From Gudongella sp964604145 (GTDB lineage Bacteria > Bacillota > Clostridia > Tissierellales > Tissierellaceae): a stretch of 24,210 nt of DNA. The DNA is taken from the NCBI GenBank assembly GCA_964604145.1, contig CAZRXS010000019.1, positions 1-24,210 of the forward strand. The letters are read 5' to 3'. A program made the translations under genes and the position numbers. Positions 7,165-14,748 of the stretch are shown in pieces; the stretch's first letter is position 1; each line of letters begins with the position of its first letter. The notes beneath the pieces are model-generated. The model saw only the letters and a program-made list of their open reading frames with translations. It did no database searches and had not been told where the DNA came from.

Positions 7165-8391
7165 ATGAATCAGCTTTTGCTAACACTATTTTCATTTGCA
7201 ATAATGCCATTTTTAATTAAAAAAAGATTTAAATTAGGGACCGCAATATTTATAGTTACTATAACCATTGGATTATTTTCAGGTATTGGTATAGAAAATT
7301 TAGGGAAAACTATTATAGGCGTATTTTTAAATAAATATTCTAGAGATACTATTTTTACAGTTATTATGGTTGGTATTTTAGGTAGTATATTAAAGAATTA
7401 TGGAATTTTAAATAGGATTGTGGATGCAATGCTCTTAATGATTCCAAATAAAAAAGCAGTAATGATGCTAATCCCATCCCTAATTGGCTTTATGTCTGTA
7501 CCTGGAGGGGCTGTTCTTTCTGCTCCATTTATCAATACAATTGGAGATGAGATGGATATTATAGCTCCTAGAAGAGCAGTTATAAACCTTGTATATAGGC
7601 ATGTATCAATGTTTATATTTCCCTTTACATCATCTTTTCTTTTTATTAAAGCTGCACTTCCAGAAATTAATTTATATAGACTTATTTTAACAAACTCTCC
7701 TTTTGTATTTGGAATGGTATTTTTAAGTTATTTTATATTTATAAAAGATGAAATTGATAATGAAAAAAGAAAGACAGAAATTACTTTAAAAGGAATTTTA
7801 AATTTAATAATTATAACCTCGCCCATATATATGTCTGTAATAATTAATCTTATAACAGGATTTCCTTTTTTTGTCTCTATGCTAGGAAGCATATTTATAG
7901 CATATCTATTAAGCAGTAAAAAGAATTTTTTAAAGACAGCTATAGAATCTATTAACTACAATACAATATTTGTAATTGTTTCAATATTAATTCTTAAGGA
8001 TATAATATTACAATTAGAAGGTATGTTAGATATAATAAATGGGCTTTTGACTAGTGTAGATGGCATATGGAGTGTATTATTTCTATTTACCGCTGTATCT
8101 TTATTTTTTGGCTTTATAACAGGTTACCCTACAACATCTTTGGCCTTGACGATTCCACTTTTAAGCATGATGAATTTTACTACAAATGAACTCTATATTT
8201 ATGTATTTTTTGTAAATGCAGTAGCTTTTATGGGTTATTTTTACTCGCCACTTCATCTTTGCCAGGTTTTAACATTAGGTGAAATGAAGGTTTCAACTGG
8301 AGAATTGTATAAGGAATATAAGTTATACTTTGTTTTACAGTTGGCTTTGGCTTTTCTTATTACATTTATTTTATTAGCGATAGTTCATTAA
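7165..8391 (+). CDS. DUF401 (TIGR00529-like) integral membrane protein
   Basis: A 408-residue, strongly hydrophobic protein with roughly ten or more membrane segments and almost no soluble domain. The segment GFMSVPGGAVLSAPF (about residues 109-123) and a later FITGYPTTSLAL loop match what I know of the DUF401/TIGR00529 family, distantly related to organic-acid transporters of the ion-transporter superfamily. The proline- and glycine-rich re-entrant loops, one per half, suggest an anion or carboxylate transporter, but the substrate is unknown. The start is ATG after AAAAGGAG with eight bases of spacing. The gene stands alone, with its own upstream -10 boxes and a strong terminator seven bases after the stop. 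Confidence 0.75.
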   Translation: MNQLLLTLFSFAIMPFLIKKRFKLGTAIFIVTITIGLFSGIGIENLGKTIIGVFLNKYSRDTIFTVIMVGILGSILKNYGILNRIVDAMLLMIPNKKAVMMLIPSLIGFMSVPGGAVLSAPFINTIGDEMDIIAPRRAVINLVYRHVSMFIFPFTSSFLFIKAALPEINLYRLILTNSPFVFGMVFLSYFIFIKDEIDNEKRKTEITLKGILNLIIITSPIYMSVIINLITGFPFFVSMLGSIFIAYLLSSKKNFLKTAIESINYNTIFVIVSILILKDIILQLEGMLDIINGLLTSVDGIWSVLFLFTAVSLFFGFITGYPTTSLALTIPLLSMMNFTTNELYIYVFFVNAVAFMGYFYSPLHLCQVLTLGEMKVSTGELYKEYKLYFVLQLALAFLITFILLAIVH

Positions 8392-8397
8392 TTTATA

Positions 8398-8438
8398 ACT
8401 AAAAAACCCCAATAAATATTATTATTGGGGTTTTTAGT
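8398..8438. terminator. Bidirectional rho-independent terminator
   Basis: An approximately 17-bp stem with a CCCC/GGGG core and A/T flanks (left arm 8398-8415, right arm 8422-8438, loop ATATTA, one bulged A). A-run on one side and T-run on the other mean it works in both directions, ending both the DUF401 gene (+) and nhaC (-), which converge here. Confidence 0.92.
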
Positions 8439-8458
8439 TCTATTAAGTTATTTTTAAT

Positions 8459-9853
8459 CTAAATTTCTGTTTTTGGTGTTGGTTTAATAATGCTAAATCC
8501 TGTGAAACCATAGATTACAGCAACAATAGGATTTATCCAGTTAAGGAAAGCATAAGGTGCAAATGCTATTGGAGATACAAGAAGGACACTAAACATATAA
8601 GCCCCGCAAGTATTCCAAGGTATTAATGGTGATGTTAATGTTCCACCATCCTCAAGAGTTCTAGAAAGAAGTCTTGGTTCAAGACCTGCTTTATCATAAG
8701 CATCTTTGTACATTCTACCAGGAATTACAATTGATAAATATTGGTCAGCTGCTAAGATATTAATTGCTATACTTGTAAGTATTGTTGCTAAAATAAGTGA
8801 TCCTGTATTTTTTGCTAGTTTAAGTATTGCCTCAGCCACTGCACCAAGCATACCAGTGTTCTCCATAATACCGCCAAATGTCATGGCTAATAAAATAAGA
8901 GAAACTGTCCACATCATTGAATCTAGTCCACCACGATTTAGGAGTTCATCAACCATTTCCACGCCACTATCGATTGAAAATCCGTAGTGAGCAGCATCGA
9001 TAATATCTCCAAGGCCTGATCCTTGGAAAATCCCTGCGAATATACTACCGGTTATTGTTCCTGCAATAAGTCCTGGAAGTGCAGGAATTTTCATTGCTAC
9101 TAGAACTATAACTATTATAGGTGGAAGAAGTAAAATTGGGGAAATATAAAAGTTTGCTGAAATACCATCCAATATTATTTGAAGATTAGAAGTGTCTAAT
9201 TGTTGTCCAGCATATCTAGCTCCTATAATTCCATAAAGAATTAGTGCAATTGCAAAGCTTGGTATTGTAGTCCAGAACATATATTTAATATGCTCAAATA
9301 ATTCTGATCCTGCCATTGCAGGAGCAAGGTTTGTCGTATCTGATAGGGGAGAAATTTTATCTCCAAAATAAGCTCCAGACACTACTGCACCAGCTACTAT
9401 AGCAGGTGGCATTCCCAGCCCAGTACCAACCCCCATAAGGGCAATACCAACTGTTCCTGCTGTTGTCCATGAAGAACCTGTTGAAAGAGAAACGATTCCA
9501 GCGATAATTGCTGTTGCTACCAAGAAAATACCGGGTGATAAGATTTGTAGGCCGTAATAAATCATTGCAGGTACTGTACCACTTAAAATCCACGTTCCTA
9601 CAATTGTACCGACTACCATTAAAATCAGACATGCTTGCATCGCCAATTGAATGGTTCCAATTGCGCCTTTTTCGAGTTCACTCCAATTGTAGTCGAGCAT
9701 AGCTACTCCGACAACTCCTGCCGCTATAATTCCAACAAGCAGTGGGATGTGAGGATCCTGTTCAAGAATTAGAATTCCTACGACAAGTGCAGCAATTAAG
9801 ATAAGTATTGGTATCATAGCAATACCTAGTGTTGCTTTTTTTGGTGTTTTCAT
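8459..9853 (-). CDS. nhaC: NhaC-family Na+/H+ antiporter
   Basis: A 464-residue membrane protein of the NhaC family, expected to exchange cytoplasmic Na+ (or an organic cation/anion pair) for external H+. Some relatives exchange malate for lactate, so the substrate is less sure than the family. Family motifs include STGSSWTTAGTVG (124-136) and SGAYFGDKISPLSDTTNLA (159-177), with polar membrane residues Asp165 and Asp172. About eleven or twelve hydrophobic segments are visible. The ATG at 9853 follows AAGGAGG with five bases of spacing. It has its own promoter, a palindromic leader, and an upstream terminator separating it from the UspA genes, so it is probably monocistronic. Confidence 0.88.
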   Translation of the reverse strand: MKTPKKATLGIAMIPILILIAALVVGILILEQDPHIPLLVGIIAAGVVGVAMLDYNWSELEKGAIGTIQLAMQACLILMVVGTIVGTWILSGTVPAMIYYGLQILSPGIFLVATAIIAGIVSLSTGSSWTTAGTVGIALMGVGTGLGMPPAIVAGAVVSGAYFGDKISPLSDTTNLAPAMAGSELFEHIKYMFWTTIPSFAIALILYGIIGARYAGQQLDTSNLQIILDGISANFYISPILLLPPIIVIVLVAMKIPALPGLIAGTITGSIFAGIFQGSGLGDIIDAAHYGFSIDSGVEMVDELLNRGGLDSMMWTVSLILLAMTFGGIMENTGMLGAVAEAILKLAKNTGSLILATILTSIAINILAADQYLSIVIPGRMYKDAYDKAGLEPRLLSRTLEDGGTLTSPLIPWNTCGAYMFSVLLVSPIAFAPYAFLNWINPIVAVIYGFTGFSIIKPTPKTEI

Positions 9854-9874
9854 GTTAACCTCCTTTTTTAATTT

Positions 9875-9904
9875 GTAAGTTGTAAAAGAATCTTTTAAAC
9901 TTAC
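9875..9904 (-). promoter_or_regulatory. 30-bp imperfect palindrome at the start of the nhaC leader
   Basis: GTAAGTT and TAAAAGA in the left arm pair with TCTTTT and AACTTAC in the right arm, with one bulged base and almost no loop. It lies between the -10 box (9909-9914) and the ribosome binding site, where it could be an operator or a leader hairpin. Its centre resembles the palindrome at 7079-7100. Confidence 0.45.
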
Positions 9905-9908
9905 TTAT

Positions 9909-9937
9909 ATAATAGTACATAAATGCTAAATTTACAA
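9909..9937 (-). promoter_or_regulatory. nhaC promoter
   Basis: On the minus strand TTGTAA (9932-9937) is separated by exactly 17 bases from TATTAT (9909-9914). The predicted transcription start near 9902 gives a leader of about 48 bases. This is the clearest sigma-A-type promoter in the window. Confidence 0.65.
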
Positions 9938-9983
9938 CTATAATCTGATAATTCAGAGAAAATTCAAAAAAACTATTTTACAT

Positions 9984-10013
9984 AAAAAAGCTCCACATAA
10001 GTTTATGTAGAGC
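9984..10013 (-). terminator. Rho-independent terminator of the first UspA gene
   Basis: On the minus strand GCTCTACATAA pairs with TTATGTGGAGC (one G-T wobble, short loop), followed by six Ts (9984-9989). It lies 19 bases after the UspA stop and before the nhaC promoter. Confidence 0.85.
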
Positions 10014-10026
10014 CAATGTAGAGCCA
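10005..10026. repeat. 11-bp tandem duplication of a terminator arm
   Basis: ATGTAGAGCCA occurs at 10005-10015 and 10016-10026. The first copy overlaps one arm of the terminator stem; the second adds an alternative, unpaired arm. It looks like a replication-slippage duplication. Confidence 0.75.
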
Positions 10027-10032
10027 ATATAA

Positions 10033-10455
10033 TTAATCACAATCTTTTACTATCATAACTGTTGTTTTTGCGTGCAGAGTAACTTTATGGGAAACACTGC
10101 CTAAGATAGTTCTTGAAAAAACTCCCAGCCCCCTACACCCCATAATTATAATATCATAATGACCTTCCTCAGCCAAATCAATTATCTCTTCTGCAATATC
10201 TCCTGTTTTATAGATAGTATCAACTGGGTTCGGGTAGTTGTCAAATTCTTTTGCAGAGGAAACTAATATTTGTTTACTTAAATCAATTCCATCTCTAACA
10301 GCATCAAACTTATAGTCCATATCTAGATACCTTATACTATCGATTACAGTTAATATTGTAATTTCTGAACCAAACGCTTCGCCAATTAATCTGGCTTTTT
10401 TTAGTGCTTTTCTTGAGCATTCTGATCCATCGACTGGTACTAAGATTTTTTTCAA
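10033..10455 (-). CDS. Universal stress protein, UspA family
   Basis: A single-domain UspA protein of 140 residues, cytoplasmic, with the nucleotide-binding alpha/beta fold. The N-terminal KKILVPVDGS strand and the C-terminal GCRGLG-x9-GSVS segment match the ATP-binding G-2x-G-9x-G-S/T type, so it probably binds ATP. The start is read as TTG at 10455, since ACCTCC on the + strand (10463-10468) places GGAGGT seven bases before it and the protein then begins at the conserved MKKILVP. A longer frame opening at a TTG at 10470 would start inside the ribosome binding site. It is the neighbour and likely paralogue of the UspA gene at 10712-11119. UspA proteins often accompany ion transporters, here nhaC. 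Confidence 0.88.
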   Translation of the reverse strand: MKKILVPVDGSECSRKALKKARLIGEAFGSEITILTVIDSIRYLDMDYKFDAVRDGIDLSKQILVSSAKEFDNYPNPVDTIYKTGDIAEEIIDLAEEGHYDIIIMGCRGLGVFSRTILGSVSHKVTLHAKTTVMIVKDCD

Positions 10456-10493
10456 TAAGAACACCTCCAATTAAACTCATTTCTCTTTATTCT

Positions 10494-10499
10494 ATTATA
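10494..10499 (-). promoter_or_regulatory. Candidate -10 box for the first UspA gene
   Basis: TATAAT on the minus strand, about 38 bases before the TTG start. The -35 region is not convincing. Confidence 0.4.
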
Positions 10500-10619
10500 C
10501 CTTATATTTTCAAGACGAACATACAAAAAAATAAGTTTTTATCCTATAGGCTTGTAATAATGTTAAAATATTAAAAAAATAGTAGAATCTTAAAGAAGAT
10601 ATAGGATAAAAGGAGAGAA

Positions 10620-10682
10620 ATACAAAAGCAACCACTAGTAGAATATGATGCACTTAGAGGAATTGTAGCAAAAAAATTATAA
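10620..10682 (+). other. Possible micro-ORF without a standard start codon
   Basis: AAAGGAGAG (10609-10617) looks like a good ribosome binding site, and it is followed at the right distance by ATA, not ATG, then 19 sense codons to TAA (10680-10682). The peptide ends EYDALRGIVAKKL. With a one-base change it would be a normal small gene, so it may be a decayed gene start or chance. It lies opposite in strand to both UspA genes, and its end overlaps the T-rich part of their terminator. Confidence 0.15.
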
Positions 10683-10701
10683 GGGTGGAGTAACTCCACC
10701 C
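10671..10701 (-). terminator. Terminator of the second UspA gene
   Basis: A perfect 8-bp stem, GGGTGGAG (10683-10690) with CTCCACCC (10694-10701), has a three-base loop. Read on the minus strand it begins 11 bases after the UspA stop and is followed by TTATAATTTTTTT. On the plus strand there is no T-run, so it acts in one direction. Confidence 0.85.
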
Positions 10702-10711
10702 AATTTGACAA

Positions 10712-11119
10712 CTACTTAACTACCATAACAGTAGTATCGGCATGAGATACCACCTTTTGGGATACCCCTCCAAGTAGGGCCCTGGTAAATCCACCAAGTC
10801 CTCTACTTCCTATCACAATAAGGTCAAAATTATTTTCTTCAGCCATTTTAATAATCTCATTTGCTTTGTTACCCTTTTTATAAACAGTCTCAAAGCCATA
10901 TGGGTAATCTCCCAAAATTTTTTCAGATTTGGCTAATAATTCTTGCCCATCTTCAACTAGTTCATTCTCAAAACTACCAGCTCCTACAAAAAATCTCTCA
11001 ATATCAATAACTGTTAATACTGTGATTTTGGCCTTGTAGAATTCCCCAAGCTCTTTTGCTCTATCCAGAGCCCTCATTGAATAATCTGAACCGTCAATTG
11101 GAACTAAGATTTTTTTCAT
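10712..11119 (-). CDS. Universal stress protein, UspA family (second copy)
   Basis: A 135-residue single-domain UspA protein. It starts MKKILVPIDGS and ends with GSRGLGGFTRALLGGVSQKV before a final strand, the ATP-binding version of the motif. It resembles its neighbour along its whole length (shared opening strand, LTVID strand, the EII-x-AEE helix), so the two probably arose by tandem duplication, but each has its own terminator. ATG at 11119 is chosen because GGAGGT ends eight bases before it. Another ATG six bases earlier would be only two bases from the site. The 225 bases upstream, shared with the divergent operon at 11345, hold no clear promoter on this strand. Confidence 0.9.
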   Translation of the reverse strand: MKKILVPIDGSDYSMRALDRAKELGEFYKAKITVLTVIDIERFFVGAGSFENELVEDGQELLAKSEKILGDYPYGFETVYKKGNKANEIIKMAEENNFDLIVIGSRGLGGFTRALLGGVSQKVVSHADTTVMVVK

Positions 11120-11344
11120 TCTCATCTACCTCCTAACATTTCCTAAATTAAATAAACCGCTTGCCTTATTGAGCATATACCCTTAATTGAAGAATAATAT
11201 CTTTAATTATTTATTATAAAGATTTTATTTTAGCAGATATAAAAGAGCACAGATAGTTTTTACAGCTAAAAAAAGGGTATTTAAAGTATACATTGAAAAA
11301 TTTAATATAAATACGGAATAGCAAGTTCTAAAGGAGGGTCTTTA

Positions 11345-12625
11345 GTGGAGAAGCTTTTACTAAAAAATGCAAATATAATACATGCTGATGGCGAGATAAT
11401 TAAGGAACAAGACGTTCTTATTGAAAAAGGGATAATTAAGGAAGTTGGAAAGGTCGATACCGAAACTATTAAAGCTATTGATTTATCAAATAAATACCTT
11501 AGCCCTAGTTTTGTAAATTTACATAGCCATTCGGCTATGAATATATTTAAAGGATTTGCTGAAGATGTCAATATAGACGATTGGTTTAATAAAAGGATTT
11601 GGCCCTATGAAGCTAGGCTTACAGAAGAGGACATATACCATGGAGCTAAACTTGCAATTGCAGAGATGCAAAATGCAGGAGTTAGTGGATTTGCTGACCA
11701 CTATTTATATCCAGAAGCTATTATAAAAGCTTCCATAGAAATGGGGTCTAATCTTGATATGGCACCAACCCTATTTTCAGGGGAAGAATTTCAAAAAGGT
11801 TTGGATAGAACTGTGGAGCTCTACAAAGACTATAAAGACCAGGAGGGTATAATTATAAGTTTAGGGCCACATTCTCCATATACTGTCAATCAAAGAGACC
11901 TAAAGTCACTTGTTCCAATTAGAGATAAGTATGGCTTTAAAACACATATACATGCCTCTGAAACAAAAAAACAAGTAGAAGAATCTAAAGCAAGATATGG
12001 AAAAACACCAATAGGAATTTTAAAGGAAACTGAAATACTAAGGGGCAGGACAATTATTGGCCATGGCCTCTATATTGAAGATGATGACCTTATCTACCTA
12101 GATGGCAATACAATATTTGCACTCTGTCCAAAGACTTATTTCAAACTAAATATGGGATTTGGCAATATACTGTTTTTTAAAGATCGAGTTAATATAGGCA
12201 TAGGAACAGATGGGGCGGCAAGTAGCAGTACACTTAATCCCTTAGAACAAGCTAGATTATTGGGACTAATGGGTAAGTATATACTAAAGGATGGAGAAAA
12301 GTTCCATATACAAGAAATCTGGAAGTATTTGATGGAGGGACATAAATTTTTAGAATTCCATTCAGGTGAAATAAAGCCTGGTTTTTCAGCAGATTTAATT
12401 GTTTGGGACTTGGAAAAAGCTAATACACTCCCAAATACAGACCCCCTTGCCTCAATAATATACAGTGCTTCAGATGAAAATATTGAATCTCTAATAGTAA
12501 GAGGAAATTTTGTAAAACGGGATAATCTGCTTATAAATAATATTGATAAGAGTGGGGAATATTGTAAAAAACTTATAGATAAACTTATTAAATTGGGAGG
12601 TGAAAAAGAAAGTCGCAAGTTTTAA
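11345..12625 (+). CDS. Metal-dependent amidohydrolase, nucleoside/purine deaminase-like
   Basis: A 426-residue amidohydrolase-superfamily protein of the MtaD/SsnA group, which includes adenosine, S-adenosylhomocysteine, methylthioadenosine and guanine deaminases. Metal ligands are in place: NLHSH (His60, His62), HIHASE (His203, Glu206), GHG (His240) and GTDGAASSS (Asp289). GPHSPYT (174-180) is also typical. Cytoplasmic, with no signal peptide. The start is GTG after AAGGAGGG with about seven bases of spacing. It is the first gene of a nucleoside operon, 29 bases ahead of deoD, which supports deamination of a purine or purine nucleoside. Chlorohydrolase-type activity on other heterocycles cannot be excluded from motifs alone. 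Confidence 0.85.
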   Translation: MEKLLLKNANIIHADGEIIKEQDVLIEKGIIKEVGKVDTETIKAIDLSNKYLSPSFVNLHSHSAMNIFKGFAEDVNIDDWFNKRIWPYEARLTEEDIYHGAKLAIAEMQNAGVSGFADHYLYPEAIIKASIEMGSNLDMAPTLFSGEEFQKGLDRTVELYKDYKDQEGIIISLGPHSPYTVNQRDLKSLVPIRDKYGFKTHIHASETKKQVEESKARYGKTPIGILKETEILRGRTIIGHGLYIEDDDLIYLDGNTIFALCPKTYFKLNMGFGNILFFKDRVNIGIGTDGAASSSTLNPLEQARLLGLMGKYILKDGEKFHIQEIWKYLMEGHKFLEFHSGEIKPGFSADLIVWDLEKANTLPNTDPLASIIYSASDENIESLIVRGNFVKRDNLLINNIDKSGEYCKKLIDKLIKLGGEKESRKF

Positions 12626-12654
12626 CTAAACTAAATGATAAAAGGAGAGATTAT

Positions 12655-13356
12655 ATGACAACGCCACATATCAGTGCAAAAAAAGGTGAAATAGCCGAAA
12701 CGATTTTATTACCAGGAGATCCTTTAAGAGCAAAATTTATAGCAGAAAATTTTTTTAAAGACCCAGTACAGTTTAACTCTGTAAGGAATATGTTTGGATA
12801 TACGGGAACATATAAGGGGAAAAGAGTATCTGCAATGGGTACAGGAATGGGAATTCCTTCAATTGGTATTTATTCTTATGAATTGATCCACTTTTTTGGA
12901 GTTAAAAACCTTATAAGAGTAGGTTCTTGTGGAGCCTTCCAGAAGGATTTAAAGCTTTACGATATTATATTTGGAATGGGGGCAAGTACTAATTCCAACT
13001 ATGCAGACCAGTATAATCTACCAGGAATATATTCAGCTACAGCCTCATGGGAATTACTCTATAAAGCTGTAAAAGCAGCGGAAGAAAAGGGCGTAACACC
13101 CCATGTTGGAAATATCTTAACAAGTGATACATTTTATTCAGCTGATCCTACTGATACTAAAAAGTGGATGGATATGAATGTTCTGGCAGCTGAAATGGAA
13201 AGTTATGCACTATACTGTAATGCGGCTTATGCAGGAGTAAAGGCGCTTACAATTCTTACTGTAAGCGATTCAATTGTAAACAAAGAAGAGACTACAGCTG
13301 AAGAAAGAGAGAAGAGCTTTACTACTATGATGGAAATAGCTCTAGAACTAGTTTAA
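12655..13356 (+). CDS. deoD: Purine nucleoside phosphorylase, DeoD type
   Basis: This 233-residue enzyme belongs to the hexameric NP-I family, which splits purine (deoxy)nucleosides with phosphate into free base and ribose-1-phosphate. Residues matching the E. coli active site are all present: His5, the GDP phosphate loop at 21-23, Arg25, Arg44, Arg88, Glu182 (in AAEMES) and Asp205 (in TVSDSIV). The conserved Asp favours 6-amino as well as 6-oxo purines, so adenosine is likely a substrate. The start is ATG after AAAGGAGAG. The TAA stop shares one base with the next ATG (TAATG), implying coupled translation with the ADP-ribosylglycohydrolase-family gene. No phosphopentomutase or ribokinase is in the window, so ribose-1-phosphate must be handled elsewhere. 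Confidence 0.96.
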   Translation: MTTPHISAKKGEIAETILLPGDPLRAKFIAENFFKDPVQFNSVRNMFGYTGTYKGKRVSAMGTGMGIPSIGIYSYELIHFFGVKNLIRVGSCGAFQKDLKLYDIIFGMGASTNSNYADQYNLPGIYSATASWELLYKAVKAAEEKGVTPHVGNILTSDTFYSADPTDTKKWMDMNVLAAEMESYALYCNAAYAGVKALTILTVSDSIVNKEETTAEEREKSFTTMMEIALELV

Positions 13357-14747
13357 TGAAAGCATGGGAGAGGGCAAGGGATTTGTATGTAAATGCTAAG
13401 CCGAGAATACTTGAAGAAGAAGACCAAACATGGGAAATACTAAAAGAAGTTTCGAAGTTTTACGACCAATTAATTGGCCTGGACTGGATGAGTAACGTGC
13501 CTGGCTCGGGTGCACCTGAAATGATTATGGTTGCGGCAGTTCAAGCTATGGAGAATAGAGGATATATAGTTTCAGGGAGTGAATTACTCCTAGATGAGGG
13601 AATCAAAGCTTATAATGAAAAAGATTTTGTAAAGCTCCACCAAGTCTCAGCTAGCCTAAGGAAGAAACTTTTAGAGGCTACAAAGGATGAAGCGTCACCT
13701 TATTGGAACTATAAAACCTACAAGAGTTTTGAAGAATATAAAAAAAATATCGACTTCGGGAAAGCTATAAAAATAGATGTAAATACAGATACTTTTAAAG
13801 AAAAAATCCACGCCGCATGGCTATCTCAACTTATTGGTGCTGCAATGGGGACTCAATTGGAAGGATACACTAGAAAAAATATAAAACAAGCCTTTGGAGA
13901 GGTGAACGACTATTTAAGAGAACCAAACACCTACAATGACGATATTACTTTTGAACTAGCCTTTTTAGAAGCCTTTATAGAAAGGGGATATTCGGTGGAT
14001 TCTAGGGATATTGCCCTAAAATGGGTAGGACTAGTCCCTACTGGATGGTCAGCTGAAGAATTTGCACTTAGAAATATTAAGATGGGAATATTTCCTCCAG
14101 AGAGTGGATCTTGGAACAATCCATTTAATGAATGGATAGGTGCCCAAATGCGAGGGGCGATTTGTGGTATGGTAGCTCCTGGAGATCCTCAAATGGCAGC
14201 AAGGCTAGCCTGGATGGATGCAGAAGTTTCTCATGCAGGCAATGGCATAATGGGAGAGATCTTTAATGCGACCATGGTGTCAATGGCATTTGGCGAGGAG
14301 ACTACAAAGGATATACTGTATAGAGCAATAGAATTTATCCCAAAAGATACAGAGTATAGAAGTGTTCTTGACTTTGCCATTTCCACTTGTGAAAACAATA
14401 AAAATTGGGAAGGTGCATTAGAAAGATGCGAAGAAAAATATATTAAATACAACTGGATTCACGCATACCCAAATGCTTGTGCAGAGGTTATAGCTCTCTA
14501 TTTTGGAAAGGGGGATTTTGAAAGGACAATGCAAATAATATCAAGAGCAGGTATTGATGTGGATTGTAATGCTGCCCAGATTTTAAGTATTATTGGAATC
14601 CAAAAAGGGCTAGATAATATCCCTAAAAGACTAATTCATAAAAATTTTGAAAAGATTATTACCTATATGCGTGACTATAAGGCGATAACCTTAGATGAAC
14701 TTGTAGAAAAAACTGTAGAAGCTGTAAAAAAAGCAGGCAAAGAATAA
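13356..14747 (+). CDS. ADP-ribosylglycohydrolase-family protein with N-terminal extension
   Basis: The C-terminal ~315 residues are an ADP-ribosylglycohydrolase (DraG/ARH) fold. GAAMGTQLEG (161-170) follows the first helix. Metal-binding acids appear in YNDDITF (Asp195, Asp196) and GIDVDCNAAQ (Asp401, Asp403). The central DAEVSHAGNGIMGE (288-301) is the ARH-family SH-x-x-NGI signature. The usual threonines next to the aspartates are replaced (T-D-D becomes N-D-D; D-T-D-T becomes D-V-D-C). About 145 residues before the domain match nothing I recognise and are mostly helical. ARH enzymes hydrolyse N- or O-ribosyl bonds. The overlap with deoD and the transporter next door suggest a small nucleoside or ADP-ribose-like substrate more than protein de-ADP-ribosylation; this is an inference. 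Confidence 0.85.
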   Translation: MKAWERARDLYVNAKPRILEEEDQTWEILKEVSKFYDQLIGLDWMSNVPGSGAPEMIMVAAVQAMENRGYIVSGSELLLDEGIKAYNEKDFVKLHQVSASLRKKLLEATKDEASPYWNYKTYKSFEEYKKNIDFGKAIKIDVNTDTFKEKIHAAWLSQLIGAAMGTQLEGYTRKNIKQAFGEVNDYLREPNTYNDDITFELAFLEAFIERGYSVDSRDIALKWVGLVPTGWSAEEFALRNIKMGIFPPESGSWNNPFNEWIGAQMRGAICGMVAPGDPQMAARLAWMDAEVSHAGNGIMGEIFNATMVSMAFGEETTKDILYRAIEFIPKDTEYRSVLDFAISTCENNKNWEGALERCEEKYIKYNWIHAYPNACAEVIALYFGKGDFERTMQIISRAGIDVDCNAAQILSIIGIQKGLDNIPKRLIHKNFEKIITYMRDYKAITLDELVEKTVEAVKKAGKE

Positions 14748-14748
14748 A

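Noticed and set aside
11126..11344. Purine riboswitch ahead of the nucleoside operon
   Set aside because: No recognisable three-way-junction core or expression-platform terminator; the region is simply AT-rich.
12136..12618. 160-codon minus-strand frame inside the amidohydrolase gene
   Set aside because: Shadow of a gene with clear catalytic motifs; its translation has no recognisable domain.
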